The notes: generated from the sequence alone by a model not told the origin. A DNA stretch of 64,000 nt from Thalassobaculum sp. OXR-137 (GCF_034377285.1 NZ_CP139715.1:5250501-5314500); one strand, 5' to 3'. Shown: positions 46,664-58,866, numbered from the stretch's first letter. Numbers and translations: made by a program.

Positions 46664-47394
46664 ATGGCGAAAATCGCCCTCGTTACCGGCGGATCGCGCG
46701 GCATCGGCGCCGCGACCTGCCGCCTGCTCGCCCGCGACGGCTGGGACGTGGCCGTCAACTATGCCGGCAATGCGGAGGCCGCCGAAAGGGTCGCCGCCGA
46801 TATCCGCGCCGCCGGGCCATGACGGTTCAGGCCGATGTGGGCGACGAAGCCCAGGTGGTGGCGATGTTCGCCGCGGTGGAAAAGGACCTCGGCCCGATCG
46901 ACGGGCTGGTGAACTCCGCCGGCATCATCGGCCCGGTCGGCCGGGTCGACGCCCTGAAACCCGCCGATATCGACCGGGTGCTGAAGACCAATGTGGTCGG
47001 CTGCATTCTCAGCTGCCGCGAGGCGGTCAAACGCATGTCCACCAAATACGGCGGCAAAGGCGGGGCGATCGTGAACGTGTCCTCCGGCTCCGCCTATATC
47101 GGCAACCCGGGATCCCAGGTGATGTACGCGATCTCGAAGGGCGCGGTGAACTCGCTGCATATCGGCCTGAGCCAGGAGGTCGCCGGCGAGGGCATCCGGG
47201 TCAACGCGGTCTCGCCCGGCATGACCGCCACCGACATGGTCACCGAGGAGGCGGCGGCCGCGAATAAGGGCCGTATCCCCATGGGCCGCCTCGGCGAGCC
47301 GGAGGAGATCGCCGAGGCGATCGTCTGGCTGATGAGCGACAAGGCGGGCTATACGGCCGGCGCCAATATCCGCGTGGCGGGGGGACGGCCGTAG
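46664..47394 (+). pseudogene. SDR family oxidoreductase split by a frameshift
   Basis: The first part (46664-46822, 52 residues) begins with a strong GGGAGG site and has LVTGGSRGIGAATCRLLARD, then stops at TGA after RAAGP. The second part (46819-47394, 191 residues) starts at an ATG that overlaps that stop by 4 bp, with NSAG, NVSSGSAY, YAISK and the C-terminal VAGGRP. Together they make one complete SDR with only about four bases (GGRA region, AAGGRAM expected) missing. It is a deletion mutation, a sequencing error, or a two-chain gene. Natural loss seems most likely. Confidence 0.8.
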
Positions 47395-47402
47395 GGAGCC
47401 GG

Positions 47403-47500
47403 CCCTTCGACACGCTCCCTCCGGTCGCCGCTCAGGGCGAGGTCATTGCTTTAATAAAACGACCTCTCCCTGAGCAGGAGCGCAGCGACGTGTCGAAGGG
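47403..47500. repeat. CCCTTCGACACG inverted repeat, copy 2
   Basis: CCCTTCGACACG (47403-47414) pairs with CGTGTCGAAGGG (47489-47500). Inside it, CAGGGCGAGGTC pairs with GACCTCTCCCTG across an AT-rich turn. The arms match those at 23358-23500, which defines a family. Confidence 0.75.
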
Positions 47501-47601
47501 GCGCGCCAGCCGCGAAGGGTAACAAACAGAACAAAAAAAGAACTTTTCACCCACGACCCACCCTGGCACTCTGCCGATCCAAAAGATGGGGAGGACGTCT
47601 G

Positions 47602-48033
47602 ATGGCTGACCATCCGGTGCGTACCGGCGGCTGCATGTGCGGCGGTGTGCGCTACAAGATCACCGGCCCGATCAAGCAGATCGTTGCCTGCCACTGCCGC
47701 GAGTGCCGGCGGATGACGGGGCATTTCCTGCCCTCGTTCGACGTCTGGAACGAGCATTTCGAACTGACCGAGAGCCGGGATCTCGGCTGGTACCGGTCTG
47801 GGCCGAAGAGCCGGCGCGGCTTCTGCAAGACCTGCGGGTGCTCGATCTTCTTCCGCATGGACGGCGGGGAGAAGATGTCGGTCGCCGCGGGGTCCCTGGA
47901 CGACGGCTGCGACGGTGAACTCCGGATCGCCGCTCATATCTTCACCGCCGAGAAGGGCGACTACTACGACCTGGACGGCGCCCCGGCCTATGCCGATGGC
48001 GGCGACAGCGTCCCCATGCCGCCACGGGGGTAA
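47602..48033 (+). CDS. GFA family zinc protein (CENP-V/GFA domain)
   Basis: A 143-residue protein with the beta-rich GFA fold and zinc-binding cysteines: GGCMCGGVRY, CHCRECRRMTG and FCKTCGCSIFF. GFA proteins bind zinc and are named for formaldehyde-glutathione adducts, although most have unknown function. A GGGGAGG site precedes the start. A second GFA gene lies at 48198-48617 on the other strand; the two share only the zinc motifs. Confidence 0.9.
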   Translation: MADHPVRTGGCMCGGVRYKITGPIKQIVACHCRECRRMTGHFLPSFDVWNEHFELTESRDLGWYRSGPKSRRGFCKTCGCSIFFRMDGGEKMSVAAGSLDDGCDGELRIAAHIFTAEKGDYYDLDGAPAYADGGDSVPMPPRG

Positions 48034-48059
48034 GGCCATTCTCCCACATCACATTCAAC

Positions 48060-48176
48060 CGTCATCCCGGCGTCCTCCGGGCCTGACCCGGAGGGCGGCC
48101 GGGACCCAGTGACGGGCGCCAGTTTCTCGGTCCCGGTCGGCCTCCGGATCACGTCCGGGGTCCACCGGGATGACGG
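48060..48176. repeat. Long inverted repeat, GTCATCCCGG family
   Basis: CGTCATCCCGGCGTCCTCCG at the left edge is answered by CACCGGGATGACG at the right edge; smaller palindromes (CCTCCGGGCCTGACCCGGAGG and its counterpart) lie within each arm. It fills the gap between the convergent GFA genes. Confidence 0.75.
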
Positions 48177-48197
48177 GTATGAAGGAGTTGGAGGCAC

Positions 48198-48617
48198 TTA
48201 ATCCGGCTGCGTCGCCAGCCGTCGCATCTCCTCCGGCAACACCAGCCATCGGTGGCAACTCCTGCCGAAGTAAAGCGTCCGCGGTGCCGGAAAAGCCGGA
48301 TCCGCGAAGCAGCCCACGGCGATGCAGATCACGCCGGGCTGAAGTTCGGAGATCTGGAAAACCTGGGTGCCGCAGGTAGGGCAGAAGCTGGTTTCGATCC
48401 ACCGCCCAGACGGAACGATCCGCCGCCAGAGCCGGGCCTGTCCGGTCACGATCGCGGCGGCGTCGAGATAGCTCGCCGTGTAGGTGAAGACACCCCCGGT
48501 CTCGCGCTGGCAGTTGAGGCAGGAACAGGCGTAGACCTCCAGAGGCTCGCCAGTCACCCGCACCGACAGTGCGCCGCAGCCGCAGCGTGCCGTGCGGCCT
48601 GCGCTGTCCTCGGCCAA
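48198..48617 (-). CDS. GFA family zinc protein, second
   Basis: A 139-residue GFA-domain protein. Zinc cysteines are RCGCGAL, CSCLNCQRETGG and FCPTCGTQVF. No ATG lies near the conserved start; TTG at 48617 gives MAEDSAGRTARCGCGA, the expected beginning, and sits two bases after the stop of the HEPN-like gene, so reinitiation is likely. A start in a longer upstream frame would overlap the HEPN-like gene for hundreds of bases and was rejected. Confidence 0.82.
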   Translation of the reverse strand: MAEDSAGRTARCGCGALSVRVTGEPLEVYACSCLNCQRETGGVFTYTASYLDAAAIVTGQARLWRRIVPSGRWIETSFCPTCGTQVFQISELQPGVICIAVGCFADPAFPAPRTLYFGRSCHRWLVLPEEMRRLATQPD

Positions 48618-48619
48618 GC

Positions 48620-49096
48620 CTAAGCCGCCCCGGCCAGGGCGTCGGCCATGAGGTCGACCGCCTTGCGGGCCTCCTGCTCCATGCGCGCGGACTCCAAAGC
48701 AATTTCGCGCGCGGTGATCGCCGGAAGGCGGTCGTCGTTGTGGATGTAGCCGTTGCGCTTGTCCCGCAGCCAGACGTAGTCGCGGCCGAACCGGACCGTG
48801 TTCAGGTGCAGCCCGCCGCCGCCATATCCCATGCCGACCGCCACGTCCGCCTCCTCGGCCTCCCAGTCGTCGTGGCCCACCTGGTCGGCCACGTCGCTGT
48901 CGATGGCGGTCTGGGCGAGGATCACGGCGGTCACCCAGGCCCCGGCGGCGAAGACCCGGCGCAGCTCGGTGAGGATGGCTTCGGTCTGGGCATCGACCTG
49001 AAGCGGCCGGTCGCCGCCGGCGCGGCGCAGCCGGTCGTCGAACCAGCGCAGCCGCTCGGTCCATTGCCGATGGGACGGGGGATCGATGGGCGTCAT
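48620..49096 (-). CDS. HEPN-like helical protein of unknown function
   Basis: A 158-residue mostly helical protein. R114-N-G-Y-I-H119 in RDKRNGYIHND matches the R-x4-H motif of HEPN ribonucleases, and the helix before it (ALILAQTAIDSDVADQ-type) could be the first HEPN helix. A Gly-rich loop (GMGYGGGGLHL) lies between. No MNT partner or antitoxin is next to it; instead it is coupled to a GFA gene. Strong GAGGAGG ribosome site before the ATG at 49096. HEPN assignment is tentative; it may be an unrelated conserved protein. Confidence 0.6.
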   Translation of the reverse strand: MTPIDPPSHRQWTERLRWFDDRLRRAGGDRPLQVDAQTEAILTELRRVFAAGAWVTAVILAQTAIDSDVADQVGHDDWEAEEADVAVGMGYGGGGLHLNTVRFGRDYVWLRDKRNGYIHNDDRLPAITAREIALESARMEQEARKAVDLMADALAGAA

Positions 49097-49241
49097 CGCG
49101 GCCTCCTCGCGTCGTCTCTGGGAGAACGATACGGCGCGGCACCCGATCCGTCAGCCCGGTGCGGGCGGCTCAGGGATTGCACGGCGATGGGTCGTGGGGG
49201 TTCCGGGTCACCGGGGTCGAATCGCTACCAAACTCCCCTCT

Positions 49242-49336
49242 CCGACTTCCTGGAAGCGCCACAGGCGCTGTCCAGGACCGTGACCCCGACGTCCGCTCAT
49301 GGTCCTGAATGACGCTGCGCGCCTCCAGGAAGTCGG
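49242..49336. repeat. Inverted repeat CCGACTTCCTGGA
   Basis: CCGACTTCCTGGA-AGCGC (49242-49259) is answered by CTCCAGGAAGTCGG (49323-49336). GAAGTCGG appears again at 49349. It occupies part of the 280-bp gap between the HEPN-like gene and acylphosphatase; the rest of the gap shows no gene. Confidence 0.65.
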
Positions 49337-49376
49337 GAAAATATTGGGGAAGTCGGATCTGTTCGGGAATGAATCC

Positions 49377-49661
49377 CTACTCGGTCGCCACCTGCACGAA
49401 GGACGGCCCGAGATCGGGGTCGTCCTCCACCGCCGTCACCGCCACGTTCTCTACCAGCGCCATCGGCGGCCCGCGCCGGCAGCGCTCGGCCAGGGCGTCC
49501 AGTTCCTCCGGCTCGCCGCGGACGGCGATCTCGACCGAGCCGTCCCGCCGGTTGCGGACCCAGCCGGCGAGGCCGAGTTCCTTGGCGGTGCCGACGGTCC
49601 AGGCGCGGTAGGCCACGCCCTGCACCCGGCCGGTGACGGTCAGGTGTCGGGTCTCGGCCAT
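49377..49661 (-). CDS. acyP: Acylphosphatase
   Basis: A 94-residue enzyme that hydrolyses acyl phosphates such as acetyl or carbamoyl phosphate. The signature GRVQGVAYR supplies the phosphate-binding Arg 19, and GWVRNRRDGSVEI supplies Asn 37. It starts 14 bp after pccA and has GAGGACC upstream, so it is probably the last gene of the propionyl-CoA carboxylase operon. Confidence 0.93.
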   Translation of the reverse strand: MAETRHLTVTGRVQGVAYRAWTVGTAKELGLAGWVRNRRDGSVEIAVRGEPEELDALAERCRRGPPMALVENVAVTAVEDDPDLGPSFVQVATE

Positions 49662-49675
49662 GCGGTCCTCCCGTT

Positions 49676-51664
<1,989 letters not shown>

Positions 51665-51713
51665 CTGGCGTTCTTCCCTACTCTTAAGTCCTAAGAGGCC
51701 CGGCGGGCGGCAA

Positions 51714-53246
<1,533 letters not shown>

Positions 53247-53343
53247 CGTCGATGCCCCTTATGCGTTTCCCACAGTCGTTCGGCCGGCGATCCTAGAGCA
53301 ATTCGCCGGTCTATGTGACCGGGAATTCATATTGTGCGCCCGC

Positions 53344-54042
53344 TCAGGCGTCCAACAGCATCTTGAAGCGCTCGGCCGCCTTCATCTCGGCCAGCAGGTT
53401 GCGGCGGCGCAGTTCGGCCTCCCGGTCCTGGCCCCATTTCTCCACCTGGAACGCCTCGTCGATCTGCGAGAGGTCGAACGCCTCCAGCGCCGCGAGGGCG
53501 CCGTCGAGGAAGGCCAGCGCCAGAACCAGCGATCCGGTTATCGAGGTGGCGGTATGAAGCGGCGCCAGACGCCAGTCGTCCACCGCGTCCACGGCCGCAC
53601 GGAAGGCGGCCAGCGCCTCCGGCGGCTGCCGCACCGGCATGACCCCGGCGGTCACCGCAAGACGCATGGCCAGACGTTTCTCCGCCCGCTCGCGCCAAGG
53701 GGTCCACTGACTGACCTGCCGGCCGACCAGCTCGTCGGGCCCCTCGGCCAGGAAGCACAGGAGGTCTGAACCGCCGAATCCGGCGATCTCGTCGACCACA
53801 TGCTCGCGCTGGGGCGTGACCCGGTCGGTGACGGTGGCGGCGAAACTCATCATCGCCATGGAGGAGGGATCGATCTCCTCCTTCTGGGTCTCCCATTCCT
53901 CGGCCACCGCCTCGGCCACGCCGCGGGTCGGCAGCCGCAGCGGGCGCTTGGCCGGGGAGCTCAGGTTGCGGCCGTCCAGGGTGACGAGAAAGGCGCCGTC
54001 ATCCGCATCGGTCACGGCGACGGACTTGTAGAAGCGTTTCAT
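53344..54042 (-). CDS. ATP12 family F1-ATPase assembly chaperone
   Basis: A 232-residue protein like mitochondrial ATP12, which helps the alpha subunit of F1-ATPase to assemble. Family segments are FLVTLDGRNLSSPAKRPLRLP, AVAEEWETQKEEIDPSSM, and the C-terminal ALAFLDGALAALEAFDLSQIDEAFQVEKWG. The gene is found in alphaproteobacteria and mitochondria, supporting the taxonomic placement. It is 37 bp downstream of an AsmA gene. Confidence 0.92.
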   Translation of the reverse strand: MKRFYKSVAVTDADDGAFLVTLDGRNLSSPAKRPLRLPTRGVAEAVAEEWETQKEEIDPSSMAMMSFAATVTDRVTPQREHVVDEIAGFGGSDLLCFLAEGPDELVGRQVSQWTPWRERAEKRLAMRLAVTAGVMPVRQPPEALAAFRAAVDAVDDWRLAPLHTATSITGSLVLALAFLDGALAALEAFDLSQIDEAFQVEKWGQDREAELRRRNLLAEMKAAERFKMLLDA

Positions 54043-54079
54043 GCGGGTCGCGTCTTTCCTGTGTCGGTTCGCGGGGCGG

Positions 54080-55927
54080 CTATTCCACGGCTTTGCGCAG
54101 GCTGTCGAACAGGCCCTTGATGCCGCCCGGCTTGTTCTCCTGTTCGTTCGACCCCGCGCTGCCGGCGCTCGGCATCGGCTTGGAGCCCTGGGCGACGGCG
54201 ATCGCTTCGGCGCAGGCCGGCTCGGTCGATCCCGAGGACACGAAGGGCAGCATCAATGCCAGCGGGCCGGCCAGGGCGGCCGCGCCGACCACCGAGCCCA
54301 CCCCCTTGGCGACCGCCAGCGGGTCGGGTGCGATCTGCGGGTTCGCGATCGGGCCGGTAATCATGACCGGCGTGGCAAGGCTGACCAGGCTCGCATCCTT
54401 CGGGTTCGGCATCAGGCGCATGTCGAGGGTCTCGCGGGCGAGGTCGATCGTGCCCTGGCCGCCGACGGTGACCCGGTCGCTGTCGACCATCATCACCACC
54501 GTCTCCGCCACACCGCGCTTGAGGGTCCAGCGGCCGACGGCGCATTTCAGGGTGCCGCGCCCCGCCCCTTCCAGGAAGGGCAGGAAGTTGGTGGCGAGGT
54601 CTTCGGCGATCAGTTCCCAGTCCTCGTTGGCGATGTGACCGTCCCGGGAGGTGATCCAGGCGGTGCCGGCGAGGCTGGCGATCATGTCGCGGATGCTGGT
54701 GCCGGAGGCCGACAGGTCGACCGCCGCGTCGCCCCTGGCATCCAGGGTGTCGGAGCCGTGGAGGGTGTGGGCGAGCTTGCCGAAATCCGCACCGCGCCAG
54801 GTCGCCTTCAGCGCCTGGGCCGGCACCGTGTCGGAGGCGACCACCATCAGCTTGGCGCTGATCGCGCCGTCGGAGACCGTGGCGTCGAGCGGATCGAGGC
54901 GCAGGGTGCCGTCGGTCAGGGTGGCGGTAGTGGACAGATTGGACAGAATCAGGGGGTTTCGCGAAATTTCCGCGGCCGAAAACTTGACCTGCGCGTCAAT
55001 CAGCGTCAGCAGGTCGAAGGGCAGCGGTGCCTCCAGCCCGTCGCCGCCGCCGTCCCCGCCTTCGGGCAGGGCGATGGTATCGCTCTTCAGATCGGCCACC
55101 AGCTTCGGACGCGGGCCGTCCAGGGCCAGGGACGCGGAGCCGGTCACGGTGATCCCGTCCGCGGTCAGCGACAGCCTGTCGGCCTCGATCGAGGACAGCG
55201 CCCCATCCTTCGCCACCGCGTAATGCAGGTTGGCCGCCAGCGCGACATCGCGGCCGCCGACGGATCCGGTCACGTCCACCGGCAGGGTCGCCCCGGGCCG
55301 CAGGGCCTCCGACAGGGCCGGCAGGGTGCCGTCGAACGCGATCGGGTCGCCGTTCACATCGGCTTCCAGGCTCACGTCCAGGGGCGTGTTGCCGTCCTCC
55401 CCCTCCAGGGTGAGCCGGCTGATCCGCACGGTCTGGGTCTCGGCATCGGGCGAGGGCTTCCAGCGCACCATCACATCGACCAGGTCGACGCTGCGCAGCA
55501 GTGGCACCGTCTCGGCGCCGCCGCCGGACGAGTCCCCACCGAGCTGCCAGTTCGCCGCCCCCGTCGCGTCCCGCTCCAGCAGCAGGTCGACATCGGCCAG
55601 GGCGACCCGCTGCACGTCCAGGGTCCCCGAAAGCAGCGGCACCACGTCCACCGCGACCTCCAGGCGACCGATTGTCGCCATGTCGGGCCGGCTGCCCCAG
55701 GAGGCGTTGGCGAAATGCACGGTCTCGGTGGTGAGCGTCGGGCGCGGCGTCCAGGCGAGGTCGAGATCGCCCTCGATGGTCAGATCGCGGCCGGTCGCCT
55801 CGCGCACCGCCGCCTCGATCTCAGCCTTGTAGCTGTTCAGGTCGAGGGTCGCGACGAAGATCACCAGGCCGATGACGGCGATCGCCAGGACACCGACGAG
55901 ACCGGCCAGAATGTGGAGCCAGCGCAT
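54080..55927 (-). CDS. AsmA family protein
   Basis: A 615-residue AsmA protein with an N-terminal membrane helix (LAGLVGVLAIAVIGLVIFVATL) and an AsmA domain (DLTIEGDLDLAWTPRPTLT, LDVQRVALADVDLLLERD). Near residue 500 it has the C-terminal AsmA signature (LVSLATPVMITGPIANPQIAPDP). Its last 40 residues are Ser/Gly-rich followed by GLFDSLRKAVE. It is shorter than the protein at 1290-4928 and belongs to the YhdP/AsmA envelope lipid-transport group. It starts 4 bp after the HAD gene. Confidence 0.9.
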   Translation of the reverse strand: MRWLHILAGLVGVLAIAVIGLVIFVATLDLNSYKAEIEAAVREATGRDLTIEGDLDLAWTPRPTLTTETVHFANASWGSRPDMATIGRLEVAVDVVPLLSGTLDVQRVALADVDLLLERDATGAANWQLGGDSSGGGAETVPLLRSVDLVDVMVRWKPSPDAETQTVRISRLTLEGEDGNTPLDVSLEADVNGDPIAFDGTLPALSEALRPGATLPVDVTGSVGGRDVALAANLHYAVAKDGALSSIEADRLSLTADGITVTGSASLALDGPRPKLVADLKSDTIALPEGGDGGGDGLEAPLPFDLLTLIDAQVKFSAAEISRNPLILSNLSTTATLTDGTLRLDPLDATVSDGAISAKLMVVASDTVPAQALKATWRGADFGKLAHTLHGSDTLDARGDAAVDLSASGTSIRDMIASLAGTAWITSRDGHIANEDWELIAEDLATNFLPFLEGAGRGTLKCAVGRWTLKRGVAETVVMMVDSDRVTVGGQGTIDLARETLDMRLMPNPKDASLVSLATPVMITGPIANPQIAPDPLAVAKGVGSVVGAAALAGPLALMLPFVSSGSTEPACAEAIAVAQGSKPMPSAGSAGSNEQENKPGGIKGLFDSLRKAVE

Positions 55928-55931
55928 GGGG

Positions 55932-56618
55932 TCAGTCCTCCGGTTGCGGCGCGATCAGCTCGGCCGCCACGGACGGGAGCTGGTCGAACCTGTCCAGGAT
56001 GATAACCGATCCGGCCGCCTGAAGCCGAAGCGCATCGTGATAGCCCCAGGAAACCCCGATGGCCCCGGCGACCTTGGCGTTGACCGCCGTCTCCATGTCG
56101 AAGCTGGTATCGCCGACCATGACCGTGCGGCGGCGCTCGCAGCCGGCCTCGGCAATGGCCTCCAGCAGCAGGGTCGGGTTCGGCTTGCCCGGCCCGTCAT
56201 CGGCGGATTTCAGCGACACGAAGCGCCGGCGGATGCCGTGGGCGTCCAGCACGTGGAGCAGTCCGCGCCGGCTTTTGCCGGTGACGATGGCGAGCAGCCA
56301 GCCCTCCGCCTCCATGGCGTCGAGCATCTGGCGGGTGCCCGGAAACAGCGGCTCCGGCGCCTCGCCGTCGTGGCGCGGGTCGAAATAGGCGTCGCGATAG
56401 GCTTCCACCAGCCGCTCGACCTGCAGGCCGCCGACGCCCGGCGCCAGCCGTCGGATCGCCACGTCCAGCGGCAATCCCACCACCTGGCGCACGCTGTCCG
56501 GGGTCGGCGCCACCTGCCCCTCCGTCGCGAAGGCGGCGGTCATGGAGGCGACGATGCGGTGCTGGCTGTCGACCAGGGTGCCGTCGAGGTCGAAGGCGCA
56601 GAGCTTCAGGCCGGGCAC
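55932..56618 (-). CDS. HAD-family phosphatase, Gph-like
   Basis: A 228-residue HAD hydrolase. Motif I is FDLDGTLVDSQ (Asp 10 and Asp 12), the Lys of motif III lies in GKPNPTLL, and motif IV is VGDTSFDMETAVNAKVAGA. The cap domain is helical (residues 20-85). The start is GTG at 56618 with GAGGAG six bases upstream and overlapping the end of the pseudouridine synthase gene. It is similar to phosphoglycolate phosphatase; the substrate is not proven. Confidence 0.9.
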   Translation of the reverse strand: MPGLKLCAFDLDGTLVDSQHRIVASMTAAFATEGQVAPTPDSVRQVVGLPLDVAIRRLAPGVGGLQVERLVEAYRDAYFDPRHDGEAPEPLFPGTRQMLDAMEAEGWLLAIVTGKSRRGLLHVLDAHGIRRRFVSLKSADDGPGKPNPTLLLEAIAEAGCERRRTVMVGDTSFDMETAVNAKVAGAIGVSWGYHDALRLQAAGSVIILDRFDQLPSVAAELIAPQPED

Positions 56619-56620
56619 GG

Positions 56621-57610
56621 TTACTCCTCGAAGGGCTCGAACGGCGACCCGTCCAGCTCCGGCTCCAGGCCGAAGAAGTCGAAGGAGCGGATCATGTGGT
56701 CCTGCAGCGGCGCGATGATCTCGATCGGAACGCCGTCCTCGTCGGGGATGCGGATGGCGCGGGCGTGCAGGTGCAGCTTGCGGCTGATCCCCTCGCCCTG
56801 CAGGAACGCCTCCGCAGCACCATACTTGCCGTCGCCCAGGATCGGGGTGCCGATGGCCTCCATATGGACGCGAAGCTGGTGGGTGCGGCCGGTCACCGGC
56901 GACAGGGCGACCAGCGCGGCGCGGCGGCCGAGCTTCTCCAGGGTGACGTAGCGGGTGACGGCCGACTGACCGTTCTCGTGGTCGACGGCCATCTTCTCGC
57001 CGAGCTTGCCCGGGAGCTTGGCGATCGGCAGCTCGATCTGGCCGTTGGTCGGCTTCGGCTCGCCCACCACCAGCGCCCAGTAGATCTTCAGCGCCGACTT
57101 TGCCCGGAACGCATGGGTCAGCCGCCGGGCGGCCCGCTGGGTACGGGCCAGGATCAGAACGCCGGAGGTGTCCTTGTCCAGCCGGTGCACCAGCCGCGGC
57201 CGCTCGCTGTAGCCGAAGCGCAGGCTGTCGAGCGCGCCGTCGATATGCTTGGTGGTCCCCGAGCCGCCCTGCACCGCAAGGCCCGCGGGCTTGTTGATCG
57301 CGATCATGTCGTCGTCGCGGTAGATGACCGCCTCGATCAGGTCCGCCCCGGTCTCGCTGTCGCGCCGGGCCGGCTTGGCGAACTGCAGATGCGGCTGGGC
57401 ATCGCCCAGGGGCGGGATGCGGATCTGCTGCCCGGCCTCCAGCCGCTGGTTCGATTTCGCGCGCTTGCCGTCGATGCGGATCTGTCCGGTGCGCAGCAGC
57501 TTGGAAAGCTGGCCGTGGGTGACGGCGGGGAAATGCCGCTTGAACCAGCGGTCCAGCCGCTGTTCCGCCTCGTCGGCATCGACGGTGCGGGTTTCGACAT
57601 AGGCACTCAT
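56621..57610 (-). CDS. RluC/RluD-family 23S rRNA pseudouridine synthase
   Basis: A 329-residue enzyme with an N-terminal S4 RNA-binding domain (QLSKLLRTGQIRIDGKRAK) and a pseudouridine synthase domain. The catalytic Asp is in RLVHRLDKDTSGVL, and GRTHQLRVHMEAIGTPILGD is the C-terminal signature. It modifies uridine in 23S rRNA helices; which of RluC or RluD sites cannot be told here. Its start overlaps the crcB stop by 4 bp (ATGA) and it runs into the HAD gene. Confidence 0.92.
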   Translation of the reverse strand: MSAYVETRTVDADEAEQRLDRWFKRHFPAVTHGQLSKLLRTGQIRIDGKRAKSNQRLEAGQQIRIPPLGDAQPHLQFAKPARRDSETGADLIEAVIYRDDDMIAINKPAGLAVQGGSGTTKHIDGALDSLRFGYSERPRLVHRLDKDTSGVLILARTQRAARRLTHAFRAKSALKIYWALVVGEPKPTNGQIELPIAKLPGKLGEKMAVDHENGQSAVTRYVTLEKLGRRAALVALSPVTGRTHQLRVHMEAIGTPILGDGKYGAAEAFLQGEGISRKLHLHARAIRIPDEDGVPIEIIAPLQDHMIRSFDFFGLEPELDGSPFEPFEE

Positions 57611-57987
57611 GCTACCACCGTTCGAACGAGGGCGAGGCCGGCGAACAATGCCAGGATCGACAGAGCCACCGAGCCCGCAATGTAAGCGCCGGTCGACATG
57701 ACCGCGCCGCGTTCCCAAAGCGTCGCCACGTCCAGCGAGAAGGTGGAGAACGTCGTGAAGGCGCCGAGCAGGCCGACCGCGAGAAACGCCCGCATCTCGC
57801 CCGACAGGTTCAGCTTCAGCGCGCCCAACTCGACCAGCGCGCCCATGGCGAACGAGCCGATCACGTTGACCGCCAGGGTGCCCCAGGGAAAACCGTGCCC
57901 CATCAGGTGCGCGATCCATCCGACGGCCTTATACCGCAGGACGGCCCCGACGGCGCCGCCCAGGGCCACAGCGAGAAGCATCTTCAT
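57607..57987 (-). CDS. crcB: Fluoride channel CrcB/Fluc
   Basis: A 126-residue membrane protein with four helices. GGAVGAVLRY, the Asn in GTLAVNVIGSF and the conserved GLLGAFTTFSTFSLD motif are the Fluc signature that forms the fluoride pore as a dimer. It lies inside the degP-rarA operon and lacks room for its own fluoride riboswitch upstream (15 bp gap), so expression is likely constitutive. Confidence 0.95.
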   Translation of the reverse strand: MKMLLAVALGGAVGAVLRYKAVGWIAHLMGHGFPWGTLAVNVIGSFAMGALVELGALKLNLSGEMRAFLAVGLLGAFTTFSTFSLDVATLWERGAVMSTGAYIAGSVALSILALFAGLALVRTVVA

Positions 57988-58002
57988 GAGCGCGGGCTTA
58001 TC

Positions 58003-58866
58003 TCAGGTGACGCCGAATATCCAGCCTTCCAACCGAGAGGCCGGCTCCCGCCCGGGCGCGGACCAGACCGCCGGGTCCTCCGACAGCGCCCGCAGCGCCG
58101 CGGCGGCGACCACCGCATCGGCCTTGTCCTCGGTATCCAGGACGGGACCACTATAGGCCGCGCTGCCGTATCCGGCGAGGGTGGCGTCGACCGTCGCCCG
58201 CTCCCGCCACGCCCTTGGGTCCTGCCCGGCCGCGATGAAATATCGGCGGGGGAACACCTCCACCAGCGTAACCGGGCCCGGTGCGGCGAAAGGCCAGACG
58301 GCGGCGCGGTCGGCGATCCGGTGCAGCAGCCGCATCCCCGCCACCGAGCCGGTACCCACATTGGCGGCACCGATGCACTTGAACACCGGATGCGGCGTGG
58401 TGACGCCGGCGCAGGCCTGCTCGGCCCGGCGCTGCCGGTAGGCATAGAGCGAGCCCCGCCCCAGCGGCGACAGGTAATGGTCGGCGACCGGCGAGCCCGG
58501 AGCATAGACCGACCCCGCATAGAGATCCTCGGTCTCGCCCGCGAGATCCTCCACGAAGGCCCAGAGCGCGCGGATATCGGACGGGTCCGGGCCGGTCTCC
58601 GGGAAATAGGCACCGCGATCGGCATGGGCATAGGCGAAGGCGAAGTCGAACCCGGCCAGCACCCGCGTCCCCGCCGCGATCTCGCGCTCCAGCAGCGCCA
58701 GCACGTCCAGTCGCCGCCACAGCCCGCCCGACTGCGGGCCGTCGAGCAGGTTCGGCGCCGCCGTGCCCGGCGCGCATTCCGCCACCCGAAGCCCCGGCAG
58801 GCGCCGCGCCTTGGAGCCCGACCAGTCGATCCCGTAGAAGCGGTCGAAGGCCGGGACGGCCGTCAT
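58003..58866 (-). CDS. DUF429-like protein of unknown function
   Basis: A 287-residue soluble protein beginning FYGIDWSGSKARR, a motif seen in DUF429 and other RNase H-like fold proteins, where the Asp would sit on the first strand. LAGFDFAFAYAH is a possible second active-site strand, and DKADAVVAAAALRAL near the C-terminus provides a third acidic site as in RuvC/YqgF-type nucleases. Function is unknown. It starts inside the rarA stop (4-bp overlap) and ends 16 bp before crcB, so it is made together with the recombination factor RarA. The nuclease idea is inference. Confidence 0.65.
   Translation of the reverse strand: MTAVPAFDRFYGIDWSGSKARRLPGLRVAECAPGTAAPNLLDGPQSGGLWRRLDVLALLEREIAAGTRVLAGFDFAFAYAHADRGAYFPETGPDPSDIRALWAFVEDLAGETEDLYAGSVYAPGSPVADHYLSPLGRGSLYAYRQRRAEQACAGVTTPHPVFKCIGAANVGTGSVAGMRLLHRIADRAAVWPFAAPGPVTLVEVFPRRYFIAAGQDPRAWRERATVDATLAGYGSAAYSGPVLDTEDKADAVVAAAALRALSEDPAVWSAPGREPASRLEGWIFGVT

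Noticed and set aside
48620-49096. HEPN-MNT toxin-antitoxin module
   Set aside because: No nucleotidyltransferase gene is adjacent on either side; the only coupled gene encodes a GFA protein.
57988-58002. Fluoride riboswitch before crcB
   Set aside because: Only 15 bases separate crcB from the upstream gene; there is no room for the aptamer.
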